From an uncultured Senegalimassilia sp. (GTDB taxonomy: Bacteria; Actinomycetota; Coriobacteriia; Coriobacteriales; Eggerthellaceae): a stretch of 15,276 nt of DNA. The notes below the pieces were generated by a model that saw only the letters and a list, made by a program, of their open reading frames with translations, had not been told where the DNA came from and made no database searches. Where the stretch lies: NCBI GenBank assembly GCA_934661765.1, contig CAKUJT010000059.1, positions 1 through 15,276 of the forward strand, in the 5' to 3' direction. Below are positions 1 through 6,691 of the stretch, piece by piece. The position numbers and the translations under genes were made by a program. The first letter of the stretch is position 1; each line of letters opens with the position of its first letter.

Positions 1-73
1 ACGGAGGTGTGTTCAGAGAGAGGACCTGCATTTCCCAAAGCTGCTTCCTGAACACACCTCCGTCCCCCTGTTC
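1..73. repeat. REP-like family 1, copy 1 (paired palindrome, cut by window edge)
   Basis: Two arms in opposite orientation, ACGGAGGTGTGTTCAG at 1-16 and its reverse complement at 48-63 continuing into TCCCCCTGTTC, separated by about 31 nt, so the unit folds into a long hairpin. The spacer text CCTGCATTTC..CAAAG recurs, reverse-complemented, in the copy at 453-533. This makes the two whole units homologous and not merely the arms. Repeated short palindromes with a GGGGAC core between genes are typical of REP elements mobilised by IS200/IS605-like REP-associated transposases (RAYTs). No such transposase is in the window, so that link is inferred. Confidence 0.75.
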
Positions 74-108
74 GCCTGCAAGCTGCCTTGCCTTCTTTGG
101 TCGCCAGA

Positions 109-336
109 CTATAGCAGCGTGCTGTTCCGTGACTCGTTTGGGGGAGGGAAGTGTCGCGAATTTGTTGTTTTCATCTGGGCAAAAGCCTCTCTTACGTAGC
201 GTTGCATTATCGATTGTGGCTGCTTTCTGTCTACGGGCATCAGCTGTTCGCAAATCAAGTCAGGGGTAACCGCAGATTGGGTTCCAAAGACAGCCTGTGG
301 GCGTAAGGCATCGAGAAAATCGAAGGCATTTGACAT
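109..336 (-). CDS. doubtful small ORF or gene remnant between repeats
   Basis: A 75-codon minus-strand reading frame (start MSNAFDFLDAL, end NESRNSTLL) lies between two oppositely oriented REP-like copies. I recognise no family. For: mixed, non-repetitive composition and an ATG start. Against: no Shine-Dalgarno sequence before the ATG, no clear promoter, and lower GC at third codon positions than the neighbouring genes. The frame also stays open upstream of the ATG through the repeat, which is a sign of chance openness. It could be the remnant of an acquired gene or simply non-coding DNA. Confidence 0.2.
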   Translation of the reverse strand: MSNAFDFLDALRPQAVFGTQSAVTPDLICEQLMPVDRKQPQSIMQRYVREAFAQMKTTNSRHFPPPNESRNSTLL

Positions 337-452
337 CGGAACATACGAGCACGCTGAAGGACGTACCCTCGAATAGCGGTGTGTCGGGTGTGACGGGCTG
401 CTGCATTGCGATTGCTTGTGAGCGGGATGGCGAACAGGGGAGGGGTGAACAT

Positions 453-533
453 GAACAGGGGACGGAGGTGTGTTCAGGAAATAACTTAGAGAAATGCAGG
501 CCTCCGTCTGAACACACCTCCGTCCCCTGTTCA
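453..533. repeat. REP-like family 1, copy 2 (paired palindrome)
   Basis: The arm GAACAGGGGACGGAGGTG.. at 453-477 is followed after 30 nt by its reverse complement at 508-532, a nearly perfect 25-bp inverted repeat. The spacer (GAAATGCAGG) matches the spacer of copy 1 on the opposite strand. Copies 1 and 2 are therefore inverted relative to each other and bracket about 380 bp. A degenerate half-core (GAACAGGGGAGGGG) sits just upstream at 432-445. Confidence 0.8.
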
Positions 534-552
534 TGCAAGCGGCAGCGCCCAC

Positions 553-579
553 CGAACACACCTCCGTCCCCTGTTCAGG
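553..579. repeat. REP-like family 1, single arm
   Basis: A lone arm (CGAACACACCTCCGTCCCC then TGTTCAGG) in the same orientation as the 508-532 arm and 45 nt downstream of it. Three arms within about 125 bp suggest stepwise accumulation of the unit upstream of the MFS gene. Confidence 0.75.
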
Positions 580-641
580 AAACAACGCCGCGACAAGCTG
601 CGGTAGAGGAGCGCTTCCGTGCGGGTTTCGTGCGCGGATGG

Positions 642-668
642 TTGCGGATGGCCTGCAACTGCTACCAT
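642..668 (+). promoter_or_regulatory. candidate promoter for leaderless MFS mRNA
   Basis: TACCAT at 663-668 has the conserved TA..AT of a -10 box and ends 6 nt before the ATG at 675, so transcription would begin at or next to the start codon. TTGCGG at 642-647 could be a weak -35 with a short 15-nt spacer. The absence of any Shine-Dalgarno sequence before 675 fits this reading. The boxes are weak, so this is tentative. Confidence 0.3.
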
Positions 669-674
669 CGCGGT

Positions 675-2162
675 ATGAATACGAACGAAACCAACCTCGA
701 AGACGCGGCGAACGCATCTCGCGTGAAAGCGTCTGCGCCGACCGCTGTAGTCGGTCCCGAACCTGATTCCGAACCCGAGCGCGACGGCTTGCCTCCGCGA
801 CAGCGCCGCTTGGTGCTGGGCATCATGGTGTCGGGCACCACGGCGGCGTGCATCTCCCAAAGCATGATGATCGCCGCGCTGCCGGCGGTCATGCACGAAT
901 ACGCCATCAGCGCAAGCTCCGGCCAGCTGCTCACCACGGCATACATCTTCGTATTGGGCCTGATCAGCGCTATGACGGGCTATCTGATGAACCGGTTCGA
1001 TTCCAAGAAGCTGTTTTTCGCGTCCATGGCGTCGTTCGCCATCGGTTGCGCTGCGGCCATCTTCGCGCCGAACTACCCGTGCCTGCTGGCGGCGCGCCTG
1101 CTGCAGGCCGGCGGCGCCGGCATCTGCCTGCCGCTCGTGCAGCTGGTGGCGCTGAACATCTATCCGAAAAGCCAGTACGGCCAGGCTACGGCCATCGTGG
1201 GCATGATCATCGGGTTCGCGCCCGCTATCGGCCCGACCATCAGCGGCTTCCTCATCGACGCGTGGGGCTGGCGCTCCATGTTCTGGATGCTCGGCGCCAT
1301 CGCGCTTGCGGTGATGGCTCTGACGGTGCTGCTACTCGATGACGTGGTGCGCCGCCCCGACCACCCAGGGCATTTCGACCTGATGTCGGCGCTTCTGTAC
1401 TCCGGCGGCTTCGTGCTGGTGATGATTGCGGCCACCATGTTGGAATCGGGCGGGTCCGTGGGCGCGGGCTTCGTCGTCCCGTTGCTGGCGGGCGTGGCGG
1501 GGCTCGTCGTGTTCGCGCGTCGTCAGCTGCGCGTTCCCGAGCCGTTTTTGCGGCTGCAATGCTTCCGCGACAAGACGTTCGCCATCTCCACGCTCATCGT
1601 CATATGCGCGCACATGATGTTCATGGCGCCGTCGATCATGGTGCCGTTGTTCGTGCAGGATATCCAAGGGCTTTCCGCAACGGTGTCGGGTCTGACGCTT
1701 CTGCCCGGCGCCATCATGATGGGTGTGATGAACCCCATCACCGGCCGTTTGCTCGATCGCCGCGGCCCGCGTCCGCTTATCGCGGCGGGCTGCATCACGG
1801 TGCTTGCGGGCACGGTAGCGTTCGCTCTAATTCCCGCAAGCGTCCCCGAATGGGTGGTCACGGTGCTCTACGGCATCCGCGCGACGGGCATCGCGTGTTT
1901 GATGATGCCGCTGACGGCGTGGGCGTGCACCACGCTCGATCCCGACGAGCTGGCGCAGGCTTCGGCCATCATCACGTCCGCGCGACAGCTCATCGGCAGC
2001 CTTTCGGCGTCGGTATTCATCGCCGCTATGGCGCTGACCTCGCAAAACGCGCTGGGCGTCGACCTCGGCGGCTTCGACTTCAGCTTCTGGCTGCAATGCG
2101 GCGTCCCCGTGCTGGCGTTCGTGCTGGGCATGTTCGTCCTGCCGGCGAAAGGGAAGCGCTAG
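675..2162 (+). CDS. MFS drug-exporter-type transporter (DHA2/EmrB-like)
   Basis: A 495-residue integral membrane protein of the major facilitator superfamily, predicted to export small molecules or drugs using the proton gradient. A hydrophilic N-terminus of about 45 residues (MNTNETNLEDA..) precedes the first helix (LVLGIMVSGTTAACISQSMM). The motif-A-like loop is YLMNRFDSKK, and the GFAPAIGPTISGFLIDAWGWRSMFW stretch (written as GFAPAIGPTISG, then WGWRSMFW) is the motif-C/GW-R-FW signature of the DHA2 branch. Length and helix density fit 14 transmembrane segments. ATG 675 was chosen because the frame upstream runs through REP repeats. ATG 648 is an alternative, and neither has a good Shine-Dalgarno sequence. 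No adjacent regulator or periplasmic partner gene is present, so the substrate is unknown. Confidence 0.88.
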   Translation: MNTNETNLEDAANASRVKASAPTAVVGPEPDSEPERDGLPPRQRRLVLGIMVSGTTAACISQSMMIAALPAVMHEYAISASSGQLLTTAYIFVLGLISAMTGYLMNRFDSKKLFFASMASFAIGCAAAIFAPNYPCLLAARLLQAGGAGICLPLVQLVALNIYPKSQYGQATAIVGMIIGFAPAIGPTISGFLIDAWGWRSMFWMLGAIALAVMALTVLLLDDVVRRPDHPGHFDLMSALLYSGGFVLVMIAATMLESGGSVGAGFVVPLLAGVAGLVVFARRQLRVPEPFLRLQCFRDKTFAISTLIVICAHMMFMAPSIMVPLFVQDIQGLSATVSGLTLLPGAIMMGVMNPITGRLLDRRGPRPLIAAGCITVLAGTVAFALIPASVPEWVVTVLYGIRATGIACLMMPLTAWACTTLDPDELAQASAIITSARQLIGSLSASVFIAAMALTSQNALGVDLGGFDFSFWLQCGVPVLAFVLGMFVLPAKGKR

Positions 2163-2377
2163 GGGCGATCGGGCCGGCTTGGCGTTGCCTGGCGGCAGAT
2201 GATGAAAGCTGCGGCACGAAAGTTCCGGTATACGTGATGGCGAACGCTCGGCAGCTTCAGCGGCGAAGGACTCGGGGACTCGATGGCGGCGGGGCGGTGT
2301 GCCATGGCGAAGAACCCAGCACCCAATAAGGAAAAGCCAGCGCGCGGCAGCGGGGCCGATGCACCCCAGCTAGCAAG

Positions 2378-2400
2378 AAACCCGGCGCGTGGCCGGGTTT
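2378..2400. terminator. bidirectional terminator
   Basis: The 9-bp stem AAACCCGGC (2378-2386) / GCCGGGTTT (2392-2400) has a 5-nt loop. It gives A-rich sequence on one side and T-rich on the other, so it can end both the MFS gene (+) and the coiled-coil gene (-) that converge here. The 215 nt between the MFS stop and this stem hold no supportable gene. Confidence 0.8.
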
Positions 2401-2404
2401 CCGT

Positions 2405-3565
2405 TTAGATCATATTCATCTGCGCAAGCGTTGCGTTGTACCAGTGCTCCCAGTTCGGCGGGCAGTATCTCTTGGCGGCATCCACCGAGATGGTGTAGCC
2501 GTAGCCGCGGGCAAGGCCGGCCACGTGATCGCGGATGGCCTCCTCCCAGCTTCCCCAGCTGCAGCCGCCCCAGCCCCAGGCGTTGCAGCTGCCGGAGCAG
2601 TACAGGCCCTTGGAGCTTTCGGTGTTGGAGATGGCGGGCGACCAGCGCGGGTCCACGCCGTAGTCCCAAGCGGCCTCGGCGAACACCTTGCCGGTGCCTG
2701 CCATGGGCGAACCGGCAAGGTACGCATCGATGCGGCCGGCCCACTGCGCTACGAACACGTCGCGTTCGCTTGCCCAGTCGGCGCCGTCATCGCTGGGCGC
2801 CTCAACGGTGCCCGCGGAAGAGCCGCTCGCTGCCTCGGCGGCAGCCGGAGCGCTGGCGGAATCTGCCTGCTCCTGCTTGTCGGCCTCCTTGGCGGCTTCG
2901 GCCTTCGCAGCCTCGGCTTCGGCGGCCTTTGCGGCCTCTTCGGCCTGGCGGGCCGCTTCCTCTTGCGCCTTGCGCTGGGCTTCTTGGCGCGCCTGCTGGG
3001 CGGCGGAAAGCGCCTGCTCGGCGTTGGTTGCCTCGGCGTCGGCGTCCTTCTTCGCTTGCGAAAGGTCGCGTTTCGTTTGGTCGAGCTCGTCTTTCAGCTC
3101 GCTAAGGCGCTTGATCTCGGCCTGGTTGCTGCTGTAGATGTGGGACACATACTCAAGCGACGTGAAGAAATCCACGATGTTCTCGGAGCTGAGGACCATT
3201 TCCAGCAAGCCGGGCGTGGAAGCCTGGGTCTTGTACAGCTTCACCGCTGCGGCGGAGCTGCGCTCCTGCTGAGTGGGGAGGGTCTCCTCGATCTCGGCGA
3301 TGCGCGCCTCGTTGTCGGCGATCTGCTGGTTCAGATCATCGACGCGGCTTATGGCCTGGTCGTATTCGGCGGCAGTGCGCTCGACCTCCTGCTGTGCGGC
3401 GTCCGCCTGCACGTTCGTGTCGATGTCCTCCGCCCATGCGGTTCGCTGAGTCATGCCCGCGACCGGCACGCTTGCGAAGGCCAGCGTCGCGCTCAAGGCG
3501 ACGGTCAGCGGCAAGCGGTGGCGAGGGCGGCTGCTCGGGTTCGTTTGAAGTTTGTTAGAAAACAT
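2405..3565 (-). CDS. secreted coiled-coil protein with lysozyme-like C-terminal domain
   Basis: A 386-residue exported protein. Residues 1-45 form a long Sec signal: basic RPRHR, hydrophobic LPLTVALSATLAFASVPVAG, cleavage likely after AWA at 43-45. Residues about 50-245 are coiled coil: heptad-like Q/E/A/K runs, a break around SSAAAVKLYKTQ..FFTSLEYV, then an AEAAKAEAAK-type Ala/Glu/Lys helix. This is the layout of PcsB/CwlO-type peptidoglycan hydrolases. A low-complexity linker leads to a C-terminal domain (about 270-386) with YGVDPRWSPAISNTESSKG, in which E316 is a candidate catalytic acid. It continues with a Trp/Gly/Cys-rich patch (CSGSCNAWGWGGCSWGSWEE) resembling glucosaminidase/lysozyme-fold enzymes. 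Inferred role: cell-wall remodelling outside the membrane. The start at 3565 has AAGGA about 7 nt upstream. Whether it is an active enzyme cannot be told from sequence alone. Confidence 0.82.
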   Translation of the reverse strand: MFSNKLQTNPSSRPRHRLPLTVALSATLAFASVPVAGMTQRTAWAEDIDTNVQADAAQQEVERTAAEYDQAISRVDDLNQQIADNEARIAEIEETLPTQQERSSAAAVKLYKTQASTPGLLEMVLSSENIVDFFTSLEYVSHIYSSNQAEIKRLSELKDELDQTKRDLSQAKKDADAEATNAEQALSAAQQARQEAQRKAQEEAARQAEEAAKAAEAEAAKAEAAKEADKQEQADSASAPAAAEAASGSSAGTVEAPSDDGADWASERDVFVAQWAGRIDAYLAGSPMAGTGKVFAEAAWDYGVDPRWSPAISNTESSKGLYCSGSCNAWGWGGCSWGSWEEAIRDHVAGLARGYGYTISVDAAKRYCPPNWEHWYNATLAQMNMI

Positions 3566-3598
3566 CCGCCATCCTTCGATTTATAACAATTGGCATTA

Positions 3599-3604
3599 AT
3601 TATA
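3599..3604 (-). promoter_or_regulatory. -10 box for the coiled-coil cell-wall gene
   Basis: A perfect TATAAT on the minus strand about 33 nt upstream of the ATG at 3565, within an AT-rich pocket (TATAATTAATG) that stands out from the GC-rich surroundings. No good -35 is visible at 16-18 nt. TTTGAAC lies slightly too close. Confidence 0.55.
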
Positions 3605-3723
3605 CCGGCCAGATATGTTCAAACCGTGCCGCTCATTAAACGTGCACAAGCGCTCGAGCCCGCCGGATCACCCGATGATTGCATGTTGCCGGGCCCCGGG
3701 GCGTGCGATGGCGGTTTTCAGCG

Positions 3724-3732
3724 TGGTACAAT
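3724..3732 (+). promoter_or_regulatory. extended -10 promoter for metG
   Basis: TGGTACAAT matches an extended -10 box (TGnTAnaaT). It would start transcription near 3739, giving a leader of about 65 nt. The leader is too short for, and shows no sign of, a T-box or SAM riboswitch. Confidence 0.5.
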
Positions 3733-3805
3733 CAGGGGCACTGCGAAAACCCAGGTTGGCGGGGCATCATTCGCCCGACTGCGGCCGCGAGCAAAAGGAA
3801 GCACC

Positions 3806-5392
3806 ATGTCAAAGGGAACCTACTCGTTCACCACGCCCATCTATTATGTGAACGCCGAGCCCCACTTGGGCACGGCTTACACCACCGTCGCCGCCGACAC
3901 CGTCGCGCGCTACCAGCGCATGAACGGCTACGACGTGGCGTTCGTCACGGGCATGGACGAGCATGGCCAGAAAGTGGCCGATACCGCCGAGTCGAAGGGC
4001 ATGACCCCGCAGGCCTGGTGCGATTCCATGGAGCCGGCGTTCCGCAACGTGTGGGACCTGCTCGACATCACCTACACCGATTTCGTGCGCACCACCCAGC
4101 CGCGCCACGCCCGCACCGTGCAGAAATTCTGGCAGGACCTGTTCGACAAGGGCTGGTGCTACAAGGGCAGCTACGAGGGCTGGTACTGCGTGCACGAGGA
4201 AACCTATTACGCCGAGTCCGACCTTGAGAAGAACGAGGACGGCGAGCTGGTGTGCCCCGATTGCCATCGCCCGGTGCAGAAGGCCGGCGGCGAGGAGAAC
4301 TGGTTCTTCAAGCTTTCCGAGTTCCAGGAGCCGCTGCTGAAGTTCTACGAGGAGAACCCCGACTTCATCCGTCCTGAAACGCGCAAGAACGAGGTGGTCA
4401 CCTTCGTGAAGAGCGGCCTGAAGGACCTGTCCATCAGCCGTTCCACCTTCGACTGGGGCGTGCCGCTGCCCTTCGACGAGGGCCACGTGGCCTACGTGTG
4501 GGCCGACGCCCTGCTGGCCTATCTCACGGGCATCGGCTACGGCGACGATCAGCGCGCCGGCGAGTTCGAGCAGCGCTGGCCCATGCAGTACCACTTCGTG
4601 GGCAAGGACATCACGCGCTTCCACTGCGTCATCTGGCCGGCCATGCTCATGGCCGCCGGCCTGCCCATCACGCACACGGTGTTCGGCCACGGCTTCTTGC
4701 TCACCAAGGGCGAGAAGATGTCGAAGTCCAAGGGCAACGGCATGAAGCCCGCCGACCTGGTGAAGATCTTCGGCGTGGACGCCTACCGCTACTACTTCAT
4801 GTCCGACGTGCAGTTCGGCCATGACGGCAACATCTCCATGGAGCGCATGGTGCAGGTGTACAACGCCGATCTGGCCAACACCTGGGGCAACCTGTGCAGC
4901 CGCGTGTTCAACATGACGAACAAGTACTTCGACGGCAAGGTGCCCGCCGTGCCGGCCGACGCTGCCGAGCGCGTTGCCAACCCCATGCTGCCCATCGTCG
5001 AGCAGCTGTACGCGAAGTACGACGCCTGCATGTCCCAGGTCGACTTCACCGGCGCCGCCGCCGCGGTGCAGGAGCTTGCCGGTCGCGTGAACCTCTACGT
5101 CGAGGAAAGCGCCCCGTGGAACCTGGCGAAGAAGGAGGATACCCAGGGCGACCTGGCCGCCGTCATCTACAACGCGCTCGAGGCCATCCGCATCATCGCG
5201 CTGTACATGGCCCCGTTCATGCCGAACACCTCCAACGAGGTGTTCGATCGCCTGAGCCTGGGCATGGTCACCGACGTGGTGGACGTCGAGGGCGCCACGA
5301 AGTGGGGCCAGCTGCCCGCCGGCAACACGGTCACCGTGGGCGACCCGCTGTTCCCGCGCCTGAACATGGACGAGATTCAGATCGAGGAATAA
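3806..5392 (+). CDS. metG: methionyl-tRNA synthetase
   Basis: Class I cytosolic enzyme that charges tRNA-Met and initiator tRNA with methionine, using ATP. In the 528-residue product the HIGH-type motif is PHLGT (19-23) after TTPIYYVNAEP. The connective domain carries C128 and the CPDC knuckle at 150-153, a likely zinc site. The editing/Met pocket region VWADALLAYLTG is present, and the KMSKSKGN motif begins at 304. An anticodon-binding helical domain follows (YNADLANTWGNLCSRVFNM). The protein ends soon after this and lacks the C-terminal tRNA-binding domain of the roughly 650-residue Bacillus/E. coli type, as in many actinobacteria. ATG 3806 is preceded by AAAAGGAAG at good spacing; the frame upstream is chance extension. 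tatD follows, as in many Firmicutes and actinobacteria. Confidence 0.97.
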   Translation: MSKGTYSFTTPIYYVNAEPHLGTAYTTVAADTVARYQRMNGYDVAFVTGMDEHGQKVADTAESKGMTPQAWCDSMEPAFRNVWDLLDITYTDFVRTTQPRHARTVQKFWQDLFDKGWCYKGSYEGWYCVHEETYYAESDLEKNEDGELVCPDCHRPVQKAGGEENWFFKLSEFQEPLLKFYEENPDFIRPETRKNEVVTFVKSGLKDLSISRSTFDWGVPLPFDEGHVAYVWADALLAYLTGIGYGDDQRAGEFEQRWPMQYHFVGKDITRFHCVIWPAMLMAAGLPITHTVFGHGFLLTKGEKMSKSKGNGMKPADLVKIFGVDAYRYYFMSDVQFGHDGNISMERMVQVYNADLANTWGNLCSRVFNMTNKYFDGKVPAVPADAAERVANPMLPIVEQLYAKYDACMSQVDFTGAAAAVQELAGRVNLYVEESAPWNLAKKEDTQGDLAAVIYNALEAIRIIALYMAPFMPNTSNEVFDRLSLGMVTDVVDVEGATKWGQLPAGNTVTVGDPLFPRLNMDEIQIEE

Positions 5393-5444
5393 AGGGGTCC
5401 CGCCTGTCAAACGGCAGATGGAGCGCTTGATGCTGCGGTAGATC

Positions 5445-5469
5445 GGGGCGAAGGAGACACCTTCGCCCC
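5445..5469 (+). terminator. terminator-like hairpin after metG
   Basis: The perfect 10-bp stem GGGGCGAAGG / CCTTCGCCCC has a 5-nt loop and lies 52 nt past the metG stop. GCCGTATAT follows in place of a U-tract, so termination may be weak. A diverged duplicate of the same hairpin plus tail lies at 5557-5583. Confidence 0.6.
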
Positions 5470-5526
5470 GCCGTATATCGCGACACTTCAAGTCCCGGCG
5501 TTTCGAGTTTCGGGGTCCCGAATCCT

Positions 5527-5556
5527 GACATTTCGGGGACGTAGCGCTAAGTGTCC
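5527..5556 (+). repeat. REP-like family 2, copy A
   Basis: A 30-nt unit, GACATTTCGGGGA at its left end and TAAGTGTCC at its right end, with imperfect inverted ends (GACA.TT / AAGTGTC) that can form a short hairpin with GGGGAC in the loop side. It is homologous over its full 30 nt to 9538-9567, 10355-10384 and the reverse complement of 10407-10436. An additional degenerate half (GACACTTC, then TTTCGGGGTCCC) occupies 5482-5516 upstream. Confidence 0.75.
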
Positions 5557-5583
5557 GGGCGAAGGGGGGAAGGCCCTTCGCCC
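5557..5583 (+). terminator. duplicated terminator-like hairpin before tatD
   Basis: The 10-bp stem GGGCGAAGGG / CCCTTCGCCC with a 7-nt loop is followed by TGCTGTATATATATG. It resembles the hairpin at 5445-5469 including the tail (GCCGTATAT versus TGCTGTATAT), so the two look like diverged copies flanking the REP-like unit. The AT-rich tail could also serve as a -10 region for tatD. Confidence 0.5.
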
Positions 5584-5614
5584 TGCTGTATATATATGTA
5601 TAGGGAAGGGATGC

Positions 5615-6691
5615 ATGGCCGAGGAAGAGCAACAACCGGTTTTCGCCGACGCGCTGTTTCGGCAGAAACGCAAGCATGGAAAGTTTCGCCTGGTGGAGCC
5701 GCCGCGGCTTGCCGGCCCGGTGGTGGATACGCATGCGCATGTGCACCTGCTGGCCGACCCGGCTCTGGAGTTCGCGCGCTGCGCGGCGTGGGGCGTGGAC
5801 TTCGTCTGCGACATCATCGATGTGCAGGAAGACGCCCCGGACGTGTTCGAGCGCATCGACGAATGGTATGCCCAGGCGCAGTCGCGTCTGCCCGAAGCGG
5901 TTGAGCGCACGCGCGAGGTGCTGGCGGCCGGCGGCGATGGGTTGACGCATCTGCCCGACGGTGCCGTCCCCGCGTGCTTCGCATTGCCCGACGATGCGGC
6001 GTCGCGTCCGCTGCCGCGCTTGCGCCTGGCGGCCGGCGTGCATCCGCATAACGCGCGCTTCTACGATGACGCCATGGAATCGCGCCTGGTCAAACGCTTG
6101 GCAGACCCGCGTGTATGCGCCGTGGGCGAGATAGGCCTTGACTACCATTACGACCTGTCGCCGCGCGAGGATCAGCGGCAGGCGTTTCGCCGCCAAATCC
6201 GCTTGGCGCACACTGCGGGCCTTCCCGCGGCGCTTCACGTGCGCGAGGCGCATGACGAAGCGTTCGCCATCCTGCGCGAGGAGGGCTTCCCCGAGGCGGG
6301 CACGTTGCTGCACTGCTTCGACCTGGACTGGGAAACGCTCGAGCCTTGGGTTGACCGTGGTTGCTTCGTTGCTTTAGGCGGTGCGCTCACGTTCAAGCGT
6401 TGCCAGGACACGCGCGACGCGGTCGCGCGCACGCCGCGCAACCTGCTGCTCACCGAAACCGATTCGCCGTACATGACGCCCGAGCCCATGCGCGGCATGA
6501 CGTGCGGCCCCGCGCACACCGTGTTCACCGCGGCGTGCATGGCCGAGGTGCTCGGGTGCGAAACCGAGAAGGCCAGAAGCGAGATGCTGGCTCAAATCGC
6601 GCAAAACGCGCGCGCATTGTTGGACCGCCCGCCCACACCCTGGCAGATCGAACATGCGCAAATCGCCGCAACTGAAAGGAATTGCGAATGA
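5615..6691 (+). CDS. tatD: TatD-family metal-dependent hydrolase (DNase-like)
   Basis: TIM-barrel amidohydrolase-superfamily enzyme of the TatD group, whose members act as metal-dependent 3'-5' exonucleases in the cytoplasm. Metal and active-site signatures occur in order: DTHAH (38-42), GVHPH (141-145), GEIGLDYHYD (171-180), HVREAHDEA (from 208), HCFD (233-236) and ETDSPYM (from 281). At 358 residues it is about 100 longer than the usual 260. The extra length is a 35-residue N-terminal lead and an insert of about 70 residues between the first metal motif and GVHPH. AGGGAAGGG precedes ATG 5615; ATG 5611 is out of frame. The stop overlaps the next ATG (ATGA), indicating translational coupling. 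Confidence 0.93.
   Translation: MAEEEQQPVFADALFRQKRKHGKFRLVEPPRLAGPVVDTHAHVHLLADPALEFARCAAWGVDFVCDIIDVQEDAPDVFERIDEWYAQAQSRLPEAVERTREVLAAGGDGLTHLPDGAVPACFALPDDAASRPLPRLRLAAGVHPHNARFYDDAMESRLVKRLADPRVCAVGEIGLDYHYDLSPREDQRQAFRRQIRLAHTAGLPAALHVREAHDEAFAILREEGFPEAGTLLHCFDLDWETLEPWVDRGCFVALGGALTFKRCQDTRDAVARTPRNLLLTETDSPYMTPEPMRGMTCGPAHTVFTAACMAEVLGCETEKARSEMLAQIAQNARALLDRPPTPWQIEHAQIAATERNCE

Noticed and set aside
1..579. CRISPR array from repeated motif
   Set aside because: Copies alternate in orientation, spacing is irregular, and the spacer is itself homologous between units; no cas genes are present.
2444..3586. 380-codon plus-strand frame opposite the coiled-coil cell-wall gene
   Set aside because: The minus-strand product has a signal peptide, coiled coil and lytic-like domain, whereas this frame is Gly/Leu/Arg mirror sequence with no domain.
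3739..3805. Possible T-box or SAM riboswitch in front of metG
   Set aside because: The predicted leader is only about 65 nt and contains no T-box sequence, specifier stem or terminator pair.
3809..6313. Very long (834-codon) minus-strand open frame across metG and tatD
   Set aside because: It is antisense to two clearly identified genes, has His/Gly/Val-rich mirror composition, and crosses the intergenic repeat; it arises from GC-rich codon bias.
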